This document shows positions 1 through 7,724 of a stretch of DNA of 64,000 nt, one piece after another. The stretch is from Actinomadura sp. K4S16 (lineage in GTDB: Bacteria > Actinomycetota > Actinomycetes > Streptosporangiales > Streptosporangiaceae): positions 1 to 64,000 of the forward strand of contig NZ_BDDE01000033.1 in assembly GCF_008327685.1 (NCBI RefSeq), given 5' to 3'. A program made the position numbers and the translations under genes. How positions within the stretch are numbered: position 1 is the stretch's first letter; the number at the start of each line of letters is the position of its first letter. The notes under the pieces were generated by a model. That model saw only the letters and a list, made by a program, of their open reading frames with translations. It searched no databases and was not told the DNA's origin.

Positions 1-128
1 GGCGACTCGGAGCGCCAGAGCAACCCCCCACAAGCCGCGGTAGACCCCCGCACCAACGCACCGACCGCACCCCCCGCTCCGCACACATCACCCGCCACCA
101 CAGCAACCACGCGCCGGGCTCAAGCACC

Positions 129-218
129 GCGATCGCGTCCGAAGGCAGTTTCGAGCGAAGCAAGAAACTGATCGCGCAGCGAGCCGCAAGGCGAGACGGA
201 GCGATGCCAGCGATCGCA
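129..218 (+). repeat. 90-bp inverted repeat, left arm
   Basis: The reverse complement of this segment matches 3801-3890 at 86 of 90 positions by hand alignment, with four scattered single-base differences. Both copies begin and end with GCGATCGC-type palindromes. The arms point towards each other and flank the anti-sigma, sigma, membrane-protein, lipid-kinase and whiB genes. The unit has no coding capacity that I can see. It may be a dispersed non-autonomous repeat or a duplicated intergenic element; its function is unknown. Confidence 0.9.
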
Positions 219-219
219 C

Positions 220-268
220 GCGTTGCGTTGGGCTGGGGCGCCCCAGGCGCCCCAGCCCAACGCAACGC
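220..268. repeat. Perfect 21-bp inverted repeat (hairpin)
   Basis: Arms 220-240 and 248-268 are exact reverse complements (GCGTTGCGTTGGG... and its partner) around a 7-base loop. The stem is long and GC-rich. No T-run follows on either strand, so it is not a classical intrinsic terminator, although T-less hairpins can terminate transcription in actinomycetes. It sits about 90 bases upstream of the RsbW-like gene and directly abuts the 90-bp repeat. Confidence 0.75.
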
Positions 269-354
269 AAATAAACACAGCGCGCCGAAGTCTCGCAGCA
301 CGGCTCACAGGCGGTAGTTTCGATGTCAGCGGGACCATCCTGCGAGGGAGTGAC

Positions 355-783
355 GTGACCGAGGAAACCGCTGCAATGCCGACCAGTACGAAGTTGTCCG
401 TCCGTGACGTGGTCACGGTGAAGCTGCCTGCCGCGAGTGCCTACCTGTCCGTGCTGCGGACCGCCACCGCGGGTCTGGCGGCCAGGTTGGACTTCACGCT
501 GGACGAGATAGAAGACCTGCGCATCGCCGTTGACGAGGCGTGCGCGATGCTGCTCGCCCAGGCCGTGCCCGGCACCGACCTGACGTGCGAGTTCGAGCTG
601 ACGGGAGACGCCATGCGCATCTCCGTTTCGGTCCTGACGGTGGACGGCGAGGAGCCGAGCCGCGACACGTTCGCCTGGACGGTCCTGTCGTCCCTGGCGG
701 GCGAGGTGGACGCCCGGGTGGGCGCCGACGACCGGGTCATCGTGACGCTGCAGAAGCGGCGCGGTGCGGCGGGGGCGCCGTGA
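355..783 (+). CDS. RsbW-like anti-sigma / HATPase-fold regulator
   Basis: A 142-residue protein of the RsbW/SpoIIAB GHKL ATPase-fold family. Such proteins bind SigB/SigF-type sigma factors and sometimes phosphorylate an anti-anti-sigma protein. The GTG start at 355 is chosen because GAGGGAG lies about 5 bases upstream; an ATG at 376 is the alternative. The N-box region reads EIEDLRIAVDEACAML. The metal-binding Asn expected four residues after the Glu (EAxxN) is Met65, and no clear downstream G-box is seen, so kinase activity is doubtful and it may only bind its partner. Its stop overlaps the start of the sigma gene (GTGA), so translational coupling and a sigma/anti-sigma partnership are likely. 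Confidence 0.82.
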   Translation: MTEETAAMPTSTKLSVRDVVTVKLPAASAYLSVLRTATAGLAARLDFTLDEIEDLRIAVDEACAMLLAQAVPGTDLTCEFELTGDAMRISVSVLTVDGEEPSRDTFAWTVLSSLAGEVDARVGADDRVIVTLQKRRGAAGAP

Positions 784-1607
784 CGGAGAAGACGACGACG
801 GAGCAGACCGCGGTCGCCGGTGCGGCGACCGAGCGGACGGAGAGCGCCGTACCCGACCGGGCCCGGGCGCGCGCGCTGTTCGAGCGTCTCGCCGAGCTGC
901 CGGAGGGCGACCCGGAGCGCCAGCGCATCCGCGACCAGCTCGTGGAGCTGCATCTGCCGCTGGTGGAGTATCTCGCCCGGCGCTTCCGCAACCGCGGCGA
1001 GTGGCTGGACGACCTGATCCAGGTCGCCACGATCGGGTTGATCAAGTCGATCGACCGGTTCGACCTGGAACGCGGGGTGGAGTTCTCCACCTATGCCACG
1101 CCGACGATCGTCGGTGAGATCAAGCGGCACTTCCGCGACAAGGGCTGGGCGGTGCGGGTGCCGCGGCGGCTCCAGGAGCTGAAGCTGTCGCTGACGAAGG
1201 CGATCAGCGATCTCGCGCAGCGGGAGGGCCGGGCCCCGACCGTCAGCGAGCTGGCCGCGCACCTGCAGATGAGCGAGGAGGAGGTGCTGGAGGGCCTGGA
1301 GTCGGCGAACGCCTACTCCACGGTGTCCCTCGACGCCCCCGACTCCGGCGACGAGGACGCCCCCGCGGTGGCCGACTCGCTCGGCATGGTGGACGAGTCG
1401 CTGGAGGGCGTGGAGTACCGCGAGTCCCTCAAGCCGCTGCTGGAGAAGCTCCCGGCGCGGGAGAAGAAGATCCTGCTGCTGCGCTTCTTCGGCAACATGA
1501 CGCAGTCGCAGATCGCCGCCGAGCTGGGGATCTCCCAGATGCACGTGTCCCGGCTGCTGGCCCGGACCCTCGCACAGCTCCGCGAGGGCCTGACGGCCGA
1601 CGAGTAG
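780..1607 (+). CDS. SigB/SigF-family RNA polymerase sigma factor
   Basis: A 275-residue alternative sigma factor of the SigB/SigF/SigG group, which drives stress or development promoters. Region 2 is visible around residues 60-120 (LVEYLARRF, DDLIQVATIGLIKSIDRFD, FSTYATPTIVGEIKRHFRD). Region 3 follows (VPRRLQELK, REGRAPTVSELAAHL). The C-terminal region 4 has LPAREKKILLLRFF and the HTH SQIAAELGISQMHVSRLL. The GTG start overlaps the stop of the anti-sigma-like gene by 4 bases. A strong hairpin just after the stop ends the operon. The direct neighbour is its most likely antagonist, although that protein has lost a key ATPase residue. Confidence 0.93.
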   Translation: MTEKTTTEQTAVAGAATERTESAVPDRARARALFERLAELPEGDPERQRIRDQLVELHLPLVEYLARRFRNRGEWLDDLIQVATIGLIKSIDRFDLERGVEFSTYATPTIVGEIKRHFRDKGWAVRVPRRLQELKLSLTKAISDLAQREGRAPTVSELAAHLQMSEEEVLEGLESANAYSTVSLDAPDSGDEDAPAVADSLGMVDESLEGVEYRESLKPLLEKLPAREKKILLLRFFGNMTQSQIAAELGISQMHVSRLLARTLAQLREGLTADE

Positions 1608-1617
1608 CGCGTGATGA

Positions 1618-1658
1618 GCCGAAAGGGCCCCGAGGACGGTTCCTCAGGGCCCTTTCGG
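1618..1658. terminator. Bidirectional hairpin terminator
   Basis: The near-perfect 19-bp stem GCCGAAAGGGCCC...GGGCCCTTTCGGC sits between two convergent genes, the sigma factor ending at 1607 and the membrane protein ending at 1666. It has one mismatch in the stem and a 3-base loop. Confidence 0.85.
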
Positions 1659-1665
1659 CGTCCGG

Positions 1666-2208
1666 TCAGCTCTTGGTGTTCTTGGTGGGCTGCTCGTTGA
1701 GGCGGTCTTTGAGGCGCTGTCCGAGGGAGCGCGGCTCCGTGCTCGGCGGGGCGCCGCCCGTCTTCGCGGGTTCGGCGTCCTCCCGCGGCTCCTCGTCGCC
1801 GTCGTCGCCGTCCTCGTCGTGGTCTTCGATCAGCCAGGCGGTGGTCGGCGGGCTCAGGACGGCGATCAGCGCGAGGACCGCGACCACGCCGAGCGGGATC
1901 GCGATCGCGGGCTGGTCGCTCTGCCACAGCGACCACGCGACCGGCAGGGCGAACAGCTGGGTCAGCACCGAGGGGGCGCGGCTCCACTGGGCGGCGCGCA
2001 GCAGCCCGCGGGCGCAGCCGAGCATGCCGAGGCCGCCGGCGAGGGCGAGGACGGTGACTCCGATCCCGCTGGCCGGGTCGACGGCGGCGCCGGTGGCGGT
2101 CTCTACTCCGGTGAAGACGCCGAACCCGACGGCGGCGGCGCCCTCCACGGCCTCGAGGGCGGCGGCGGCCTGCACGGTGAAGGGACGCTTGGTCACATCC
2201 CGAAACAC
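1666..2208 (-). CDS. Conserved four-helix membrane protein, unknown function
   Basis: About 180 residues. Four hydrophobic segments are visible (EGAAAVGFGVFTGVET, GIGVTVLALAGGLGMLG, LTQLFALPVAWSLW, AIPLGVVAVLALIAVL). A long charged cytoplasmic-looking tail rich in Asp/Glu (EDHDEDGDDGDEE) follows and then turns basic. I do not recognise a named family; similar small membrane proteins are common in actinomycetes. The first GTG is used, but a GTG four codons later (VTKRPF) has a better CGGGA ribosome-binding sequence and may be the true start. It converges with the sigma gene and diverges from the lipid-kinase-like gene. Confidence 0.7.
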   Translation of the reverse strand: MFRDVTKRPFTVQAAAALEAVEGAAAVGFGVFTGVETATGAAVDPASGIGVTVLALAGGLGMLGCARGLLRAAQWSRAPSVLTQLFALPVAWSLWQSDQPAIAIPLGVVAVLALIAVLSPPTTAWLIEDHDEDGDDGDEEPREDAEPAKTGGAPPSTEPRSLGQRLKDRLNEQPTKNTKS

Positions 2209-2285
2209 TACTCGCCCGGTGCCGCGGCTCGTCCTCAGGGGAAACCGCGGGCGAACGGGTCCGGAACGATCGATACCCTGACGCC

Positions 2286-3227
2286 GTGCGCGCCATGCTC
2301 ATCGCCAACCCCAAGGCGACCTCCACCTCCCGGCGGGCCCGCGGCATCCTCATGCGGGCCTTCACCGGAGACCTCGACCTCGTCCTGGCCGAGACGGGCC
2401 ACCGCGGCCACGCGACCGAGCTGGCCCGGCAGGCGGCGGTCGAGGGCTACGACGTCGTGATCGCCCTGGGCGGGGACGGCACGGTGAACGAGGCCGTCAA
2501 CGGCGTGCTCGCGGAGGGGCCGTCGCCCGACCTTCCGGCGCTCGCGGTGCTCCCGTGCGGGAGCGCGAACGTCTTCGCCCGCGCGCTGGGCCTGCCGAAC
2601 GACCCGATCGGCGCGACGCGCGCCGTCCTGGAAGCGCTGCGGGCGGGCCGGCACCGGACGGTGGGGCTCGGCGCGGCGAGCCATCCCGGCGCCCCCGAGC
2701 GCTACTTCACGTTCTGCGCCGGGGTGGGGCTGGACGCGGAGGTCGTCCGGGAGGTGGAGCGGCGGCGCGCGGCCGGCTTCCGGGCCGACCCGTCGCTGTA
2801 CGCGCGGACCGCGATACGGCATTTCTTCTCCGGCACAGATCGGCGCCGTCCGGCGCTCACTTTGGAACGGCCCGGACGGCCACCGAAATCGGGGCTGTTC
2901 CTGGCGTTCATCTCCAATACGTCCCCGTGGACTTTCATGGGGAGGCTGCCGATGAATCCGAGTCCGAAGGCGAACTTCGCGCGCGGCCTGGACGTGTTCG
3001 GGATGCGTTCCCTGGAACTCGGCCCGACGCTGGGGGCGCTGGCCCAGATGCTGACCACGCGCTCGCATCCCATTCAGGGGCGGCACGTGCTGAACCTGCA
3101 CGATGAGGCCGAGGTCACACTGCGCGCGGACCGGCCCGTGGCGTTCCAGCTGGACGGCGACTACCTCGGCGAACACCGGACGGTCACGTTCCGCTCCGTC
3201 CCGAAAGCGATACGCATCGTGATTTGA
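2286..3227 (+). CDS. Diacylglycerol/sphingolipid kinase-family protein
   Basis: A 313-residue protein with a DAGK catalytic domain, the family that phosphorylates diacylglycerol or related lipids using ATP at the inner membrane face. The nucleotide-binding motif GGDGTVNEAVNG lies near residue 60, preceded by the usual N-terminal IANPKA strand, and LPCGSANVFARALGLP follows. The C-terminal half (FAGVGLDAE-like, SNTSPW, LDGDYLGEH) matches the second beta-sandwich of the family. It lies upstream of whiB1 with 289 bases between; the substrate cannot be told from sequence. Confidence 0.88.
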   Translation: MRAMLIANPKATSTSRRARGILMRAFTGDLDLVLAETGHRGHATELARQAAVEGYDVVIALGGDGTVNEAVNGVLAEGPSPDLPALAVLPCGSANVFARALGLPNDPIGATRAVLEALRAGRHRTVGLGAASHPGAPERYFTFCAGVGLDAEVVREVERRRAAGFRADPSLYARTAIRHFFSGTDRRRPALTLERPGRPPKSGLFLAFISNTSPWTFMGRLPMNPSPKANFARGLDVFGMRSLELGPTLGALAQMLTTRSHPIQGRHVLNLHDEAEVTLRADRPVAFQLDGDYLGEHRTVTFRSVPKAIRIVI

Positions 3228-3270
3228 GGCGGGCGGCCCCGCCGTGAGAGCCGCGTAACACGCCCGACCG

Positions 3271-3319
3271 ATGGGTGTGACACATGCGACACCCATACTT
3301 TGAGAATCCTTTCTCAAAG
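3271..3319. promoter_or_regulatory. Two adjacent dyads upstream of whiB1
   Basis: ATGGGTGT...ACACCCAT forms an 8-bp inverted repeat at 3271-3296. CTTTGAGAA-TCCT-TTCTCAAAG forms a perfect 9-bp inverted repeat at 3298-3319. Both lie in the 289-bp gap before whiB1 and could be operators or a terminator of the upstream gene. No T-tract follows, which makes operator use at least as likely. Confidence 0.45.
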
Positions 3320-3459
3320 GTCTTGCGTCTGCCCGCACCCGCCTGAAACGCTCAAAGTGCGCCTGCTGACAGGGACCCCAACGCCGCTGGTCACCTGCTC
3401 GCGGCGCCGCCGAACAACGACCCTGGATCTGGCCATCGCCACCCCGGGCGTCCGCAACA

Positions 3460-3475
3460 TGTGAACCCGTTCACA
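3460..3475. promoter_or_regulatory. CRP-type operator upstream of whiB1
   Basis: TGTGAACCCGTTCACA is a perfect match to the CRP-family consensus TGTGA-N6-TCACA. It is fully palindromic outside its central CC and is centred about 50 bases before the whiB1 start. In Mycobacterium tuberculosis the cAMP receptor protein Rv3676 controls whiB1 through sites of this form (established knowledge). Conservation of the arrangement here supports the same control; binding itself is inferred. Confidence 0.75.
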
Positions 3476-3516
3476 AACGTGGAGTTACTCCACCACCCGA
3501 CGAAGGAGTGGACCGC

Positions 3517-3777
3517 ATGGACTGGCGCCACCGCGCAGCCTGCCGTGACGTGGACCCCGAGCTCTTCTTCCCCATCGGCAACACCGGCCCCGCGATCCTG
3601 CAGATCGAGGAGGCCAAGCAGGTGTGCCGCCGCTGCGACGTCAGCGACGCCTGCCTGCGCTGGGCCCTGGAGTCCGGCCAGGAGTCGGGCGTCTGGGGCG
3701 GCATGGGCGAAGACGAGCGCCGCGCGCTGCGCCGCAGGGCGCGTGTTAATCGCAGCGCCCTTAGCGTCAGGCGCTAG
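3517..3777 (+). CDS. whiB1: WhiB1/WblE-type iron-sulfur transcription regulator
   Basis: An 86-residue WhiB-like protein that holds a [4Fe-4S] cluster through four cysteines, seen at C9, C37, C40 and C46 (CxxC in VCRRCDV). The signature GVWGG turn and a basic C-terminal tail (RRALRRRAR) for DNA contact follow. The opening MDWRHRAACRD...PELFFPIGNTGPA is typical of the WhiB1/WblE clade, whose members bind the primary sigma factor and sense nitric oxide. ATG 3517 is chosen because GAAGGAG lies 8 bases upstream; a GTG at 3508 overlaps that site. Its neighbour on the other side is a PdtaS-type kinase, the same pairing as Rv3219-Rv3220c in mycobacteria. Confidence 0.92.
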   Translation: MDWRHRAACRDVDPELFFPIGNTGPAILQIEEAKQVCRRCDVSDACLRWALESGQESGVWGGMGEDERRALRRRARVNRSALSVRR

Positions 3778-3800
3778 AGCGCCTTCCTTGCGGGCACTGC

Positions 3801-3890
3801 TGCGATCGCTGGCATCGCTCCGGCTCGCCTAGCGGCTCGCTGCGCGATCAGTTTCTTGCTTCGCTCGAAACTGGCTTCGCACGCGATCGC
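3801..3890 (-). repeat. 90-bp inverted repeat, right arm
   Basis: This is the reverse-complement partner of 129-218, with four differences in 90 bases. It begins 24 bases after the whiB1 stop and ends 73 bases before the end of the convergent kinase gene. It may help separate the two converging transcripts. Confidence 0.9.
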
Positions 3891-3962
3891 ACACCTTCAG
3901 GTTTTTGACGGCTGAGGCGCCGGCTGCTCGCAGTGCGCACGGACCAGAGTCAACGGCCGTGA

Positions 3963-5627
3963 TCAGGGGCGGCTCGGGCGGTGGTGGTCTAGGGGGATGT
4001 CTACTACCACCTCGGTGCCTCCGCCTTCTCTTGGGCGGAAGTCCAGGTGGCCGCCCAGTTCGCCGACGATGAGGGTGCGGACGATCTGGAGGCCGAGGCT
4101 GTCGCTGCTCTCCATGTCGAAGTCGGGGGGCAGGCCGACGCCGTCGTCCGCGACGACCGTGACCAGGCGGCGGCCGGACGGGGGCTCGGCCTCGCCTCCC
4201 GGGGTCCGGGGCTCGTTCGCGCCGGGAGCGGTCCACTCGCCCCAGACGGAGACGCCGCCCGGATCGCGGGAGACCTCGCCCTCTCCGTAGCGGTGCGCGA
4301 CGACCTCCAGGGTTCCGAACCGGTTCGCCAGGCCGTGCTCCAGGGCGTTCTGCAGCAGTTCGGTGAGCGCCATCGCCAGCGGCGTCGCGACCTCGGCGGG
4401 CAGGACGCCGAAGCTGCCGGTCCGCTTGGGCGTGACCTTCGTCTCCGGGGTGGACACCTCCCCCGCCATCGTGATGACCCGGTCGGCGATGTCGTCGAAG
4501 TCGATCAGCTCGTCGGGGGTGTGCGACAGCGTCTCGTGCACGATCGCGATCGATCCGACGCGCCGGACGGCCTCGTCCAGCGCGGCCCGGCCCTCCGGGA
4601 TCCGCAGCCGCCGCGCCTGGAGCCGCAGCAGCGCCGCGACCGTCTGCAGGTTGTTCTTCACCCGGTGGTGGATCTCCCGGATGGTGGCGTCCTTGGTCAT
4701 CAGCTCGCGGTCGCGCCAGCGCAGCTCGGTCACGTCCCGGCACAGCACGATCGCGCCGATCCGGGTCCCGCCGACGACGAGCGGGATGGTCCGCAGCTGC
4801 ATGATCGACCCGCGCGACTCGACCTCGACCTCGCGGGGCGCGCGGCCGGACAGCACGACGCTCAGCGCCTCCTCCATCGGCTCGCCGGTGTCGCACAGGT
4901 CCGCGGTGATCTGCCCGAGCGCCTCGCCGACCAGGTCGGTGGGATAGCCGAGCCGCCGGTACGCCGACTGGGCGTTCGGGCTGGCGTAGGTGACCTTGCC
5001 GGAGCGGTCCAGCCGCATGAGGCCGTCGCCGACGCGCGGCGAGCGGACCATGTTCGGCTCCTCGCCCGGTACCGGGAACCGGCCCTCGGAGATCATCGTG
5101 GCGAGGTCGCTGGCGCTCTGCAGGTAGGTCAGCTCCAGCCGGGACGGGGTGCGCGCCGAGCTCAGGTTCGTGCTGCGCTGGATCACCCCGAGGATCTTGG
5201 CGCCGCGGCGCACCGGGATCGACTCCTCCCGGACGGGGATGCCGCTGCCCCACTCCGGGTCGCCCTCGCGGACGATCCGGCGCTCCCGCCACGCCACGTC
5301 GATCAGCCCGCGCCGACCGGTCCGGACGACCTTGCCGACCAGGTCCTCGGGGTAGGCGGTCGGGCCCGTCGTCGGCCGCATCTGCGCGATCGCGACCCAG
5401 CCGGGGACGGCCGCGCCGGTGTCGAGCGCGCCCGCCCTGCCCCGGCCCGCGCGGGACGGCCCGTCGGCGGGCAGCGCGTCCGCCGACCGCAGCGGCACCC
5501 ACAGCAGCAGGTCCGCGAACGAAAGGTCGGCCAGCAGCTGCCAGTCCGAGACCAGTGCGTGGAGCCACTCCAGATCGGTGTCGGTGAGGTCGGTGTGGTC
5601 GCGGACCAGATCGGTCAAGGTAGGCAC
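3963..5627 (-). CDS. pdtaS: PdtaS-type sensor histidine kinase
   Basis: A soluble 554-residue histidine kinase with no membrane segment. It has an N-terminal GAF-like H_kinase_N sensor (residues 1-180, opening LTDLVRDHTDL...WQLLADLSFADLLLWV), then a PAS domain (about 190-300). A HisKA_2-type phosphoacceptor follows at H320 (IREIHHRVKNNLQTVAALL), then an HATPase domain with the N-box ELLQNALEHG and the G-box ADDGVGLP. This is the PdtaS (Rv3220c) architecture, which phosphorylates the ANTAR regulator PdtaR; no PdtaR gene is in view, as in mycobacteria. GTG 5627 is chosen because the protein then begins like PdtaS; the frame opens 20 codons earlier. Confidence 0.88.
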   Translation of the reverse strand: MPTLTDLVRDHTDLTDTDLEWLHALVSDWQLLADLSFADLLLWVPLRSADALPADGPSRAGRGRAGALDTGAAVPGWVAIAQMRPTTGPTAYPEDLVGKVVRTGRRGLIDVAWRERRIVREGDPEWGSGIPVREESIPVRRGAKILGVIQRSTNLSSARTPSRLELTYLQSASDLATMISEGRFPVPGEEPNMVRSPRVGDGLMRLDRSGKVTYASPNAQSAYRRLGYPTDLVGEALGQITADLCDTGEPMEEALSVVLSGRAPREVEVESRGSIMQLRTIPLVVGGTRIGAIVLCRDVTELRWRDRELMTKDATIREIHHRVKNNLQTVAALLRLQARRLRIPEGRAALDEAVRRVGSIAIVHETLSHTPDELIDFDDIADRVITMAGEVSTPETKVTPKRTGSFGVLPAEVATPLAMALTELLQNALEHGLANRFGTLEVVAHRYGEGEVSRDPGGVSVWGEWTAPGANEPRTPGGEAEPPSGRRLVTVVADDGVGLPPDFDMESSDSLGLQIVRTLIVGELGGHLDFRPREGGGTEVVVDIPLDHHRPSRP

Positions 5628-5704
5628 ACCACCATCATCGCCGATGGTTTTCGGTGTCGGGGCAGGTGGTCCCGCCTCCGGGGCCACCTGGCAGGATGCC
5701 CGGC

Positions 5705-6868
5705 ATGACCGCAGGACGAGACCCTCTCGCGCGGCTCCGGGACGCGGCCGGGCGGCGCGCCGCCGCCGGGCTGCGCCGGACGCTGCGCCCCCGCCGGGAC
5801 GGGCTCACCGACCTGGCCTCCAACGACTACCTCGGGCTGTCCGGCGACCCGCGGCTCGTCGAGGGCGCCGTCGCCGCGGCGCGCGAGTGGGGCACCGGCT
5901 CCACCGGCTCGCGCCTGGTCACCGGGACGACGGAGCTGCACGCCGAGCTGGACCGGCGGCTCGCCGCGTTCACCGGCAGCGCCGCCGGCCTGGTGTTCTC
6001 CTCCGGCTTCCTCGCCAACCTCGGCGCCGTCACCGCGCTCGCCGGGCCCGACACGCTCGTGGTGTCCGACCAGGTCAACCACGCCTCGATCGTGGACGCG
6101 TGCCGGCTGTCGCGGTCCCGCGTCGTGATCGTCCCGCACCGGGACGCCGCCGCGGTCGAGCAGGCCCTCGCCGAGCGCGAGGAGGACCACGCCCTCGTCG
6201 TCACGGACGCGGTGTTCTCCGTGGACGGCGACCTGGCGCCGCTGGGCGCGCTGCACGCCGCCGTCCGGGCGCACGGCGCGCTGCTGGTGATCGACGAGGC
6301 GCACGCGCTCGGCGTCGTCGGCGACGGGGGCCGGGGCGCCGCGCACGCCGCCGACCTCGCGGGCGAACCGGACGTCGTCCTCACCCTCACGCTGTCGAAG
6401 TCCCTGGCGTCGCAGGGCGGGGCGGTCCTCGGCGCCCCGGAGGTGATCGACGCCCTGGTGGACACCGGGCGGTCGTTCATCTTCGACACCGGCCTGAACC
6501 CGCCGGCCGTGGGCGCCGCCCTCGCCGCGCTGGACGTGCTCGCGTCCGACCCCGGGCTGCCGGGCCGAGCCCGCGAACGGGCCGTCGCGATCTCAAACCT
6601 GGCGGCCGGTTCCGGCCTGGAAACGGCCGAGCCCGCGGCCGCCGTGGTCCCGGTGTTCCTGGGCGAGCCGCGGGCCGCGCTGCGGGCCGCCGAGATCTGC
6701 GCTGAGCACGGCCTCCGCGTCGGCTGCTTCCGTCCGCCGTCGGTCCCGAAGGGGCGCGCGTGCCTGCGCCTCACCGCACGCGCCACGCTGGACGAGTCCG
6801 ACCTCACACGATTGCGGGCGGCCCTGGCGGAAACGGCATCCTCTACCGGCCGTAGTCTTCACCCATAA
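5705..6868 (+). CDS. bioF: 8-amino-7-oxononanoate synthase (BioF)
   Basis: A 387-residue PLP enzyme that condenses pimeloyl-ACP (or -CoA) with L-alanine to give 8-amino-7-oxononanoate, the first ring-carbon step of biotin synthesis. Family signatures are NDYLGLSGDP, GTGSTGSRLVTGT, the cofactor aspartate in DEAHALG (D197) and the Schiff-base lysine K232 in LTLSKSLASQGG. ATG 5705 is used because AGGA lies 8 bases upstream; an ATG at 5696 is too close to it. bioB and bioD are 1-3 kb away on the other strand. No bioA was seen, so the DAPA step must be encoded elsewhere. Confidence 0.93.
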   Translation: MTAGRDPLARLRDAAGRRAAAGLRRTLRPRRDGLTDLASNDYLGLSGDPRLVEGAVAAAREWGTGSTGSRLVTGTTELHAELDRRLAAFTGSAAGLVFSSGFLANLGAVTALAGPDTLVVSDQVNHASIVDACRLSRSRVVIVPHRDAAAVEQALAEREEDHALVVTDAVFSVDGDLAPLGALHAAVRAHGALLVIDEAHALGVVGDGGRGAAHAADLAGEPDVVLTLTLSKSLASQGGAVLGAPEVIDALVDTGRSFIFDTGLNPPAVGAALAALDVLASDPGLPGRARERAVAISNLAAGSGLETAEPAAAVVPVFLGEPRAALRAAEICAEHGLRVGCFRPPSVPKGRACLRLTARATLDESDLTRLRAALAETASSTGRSLHP

Positions 6869-6904
6869 CATCGGGGAAACCGGTGATGAACGTGAGGAGA
6901 TGCC

Positions 6905-7708
6905 GTGACGGAGGTCAGGGGCGGGCCCCGGCACGGGGGCGGGTTCGAGCACGGCTTCGACCGGGTCTCGCTCGGCGACATCGGTAAGCGCCACCCCAAC
7001 CAGGCGCCCCGGATCCCGAAGTACTACAAGCTCAAGGAGCTGCTGGTCGAGCTGATCCAGTCGCTTCCGGCGGGCAGCCCGCTGCCGCCCGAGCGGACCC
7101 TCGCCGAGAAGTACGAGACGTCCCGCACCACCGTGCGGCAGGCCCTCGCCGAACTCGTCGTCGAGGGGCGCCTCCAGCGCATCCAGGGCAAGGGCACCTT
7201 CGTCGCCAAGCCGAAGGTCGCCCAGGAGCTCCAGCTCGTCAGCTACACCGAGGACATGCGGCACCACGGGCTGCGCCCCGAGACCCGCATCCTGGAGGCC
7301 GGCTACGTCAGCGCCGACGAGCGCCTCGCCACCCTCCTGTGCATCCGCCCGGGCGGCCGGGTGCTGCGGATCCACCGCCTCCGGCTGGCCGACGGCGAGC
7401 CGATGTCGATCGACACCTCCCACCTCCCGGCCCGCCGGTTCCCCGGCCTGCGCCGCGAGCTGCCCCGCCACCACTCCCTGTACGAGACGCTCGCCACCGC
7501 CTACGACGTCCACCTGACCGAGGCGGAGGAGACGATCGAGACCGTCCTCGCGACCCCGCACGACGCCCAGCTCCTGGGGGTGGACGTCGGCCTCCCGATG
7601 CTGCTGCTCTCCCGGCACGCGTTCGACACGACGGGCCAGCCGGTCGAGTGGGCGCAGTCCCTGTACCGGGGCGACCGGTACAAGTTCATCACCCGCCTGA
7701 GCCGCTGA
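6905..7708 (+). CDS. dasR: DasR-type GntR/HutC-family transcription regulator
   Basis: A 267-residue regulator with an N-terminal GntR winged helix (PKYYKLKELL, PPERTLAEKYETSRTTVRQALAELVVEGRLQRIQGKGTF in sections) and a C-terminal UTRA effector domain. Many stretches match DasR of Streptomyces as I remember it (TSRTTVRQAL, SYTEDMR, AEAEETIET, YRGDRYKF). DasR senses glucosamine-6-phosphate and controls GlcNAc uptake and development. A strong GAGGAGA precedes the GTG start. The position beside biotin genes is unusual, since GlcNAc genes are absent here, and a close paralogue cannot be excluded. It starts 36 bases after bioF and may be co-transcribed with it. Confidence 0.82.
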   Translation: MTEVRGGPRHGGGFEHGFDRVSLGDIGKRHPNQAPRIPKYYKLKELLVELIQSLPAGSPLPPERTLAEKYETSRTTVRQALAELVVEGRLQRIQGKGTFVAKPKVAQELQLVSYTEDMRHHGLRPETRILEAGYVSADERLATLLCIRPGGRVLRIHRLRLADGEPMSIDTSHLPARRFPGLRRELPRHHSLYETLATAYDVHLTEAEETIETVLATPHDAQLLGVDVGLPMLLLSRHAFDTTGQPVEWAQSLYRGDRYKFITRLSR

Positions 7709-7724
7709 CCCGCCGCGCGGCGCG

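Larger units (their letters stand above)
1..354. other. Non-coding leading region with repeat and hairpin
   Basis: I see no convincing gene here. The stretch carries one arm of a 90-bp inverted repeat and, directly after it, a perfect 21-bp hairpin. Short open frames on the minus strand run across both structures and look accidental. The sigma-factor operon begins at the right edge, so its promoter should lie in the last 100 bases, but I could not pick out convincing -35/-10 boxes. Confidence 0.6.

Noticed and set aside
88..416. Minus-strand frames across the left repeat and hairpin
   Set aside because: They are produced by repeat sequence and run antisense to the RsbW-like gene.
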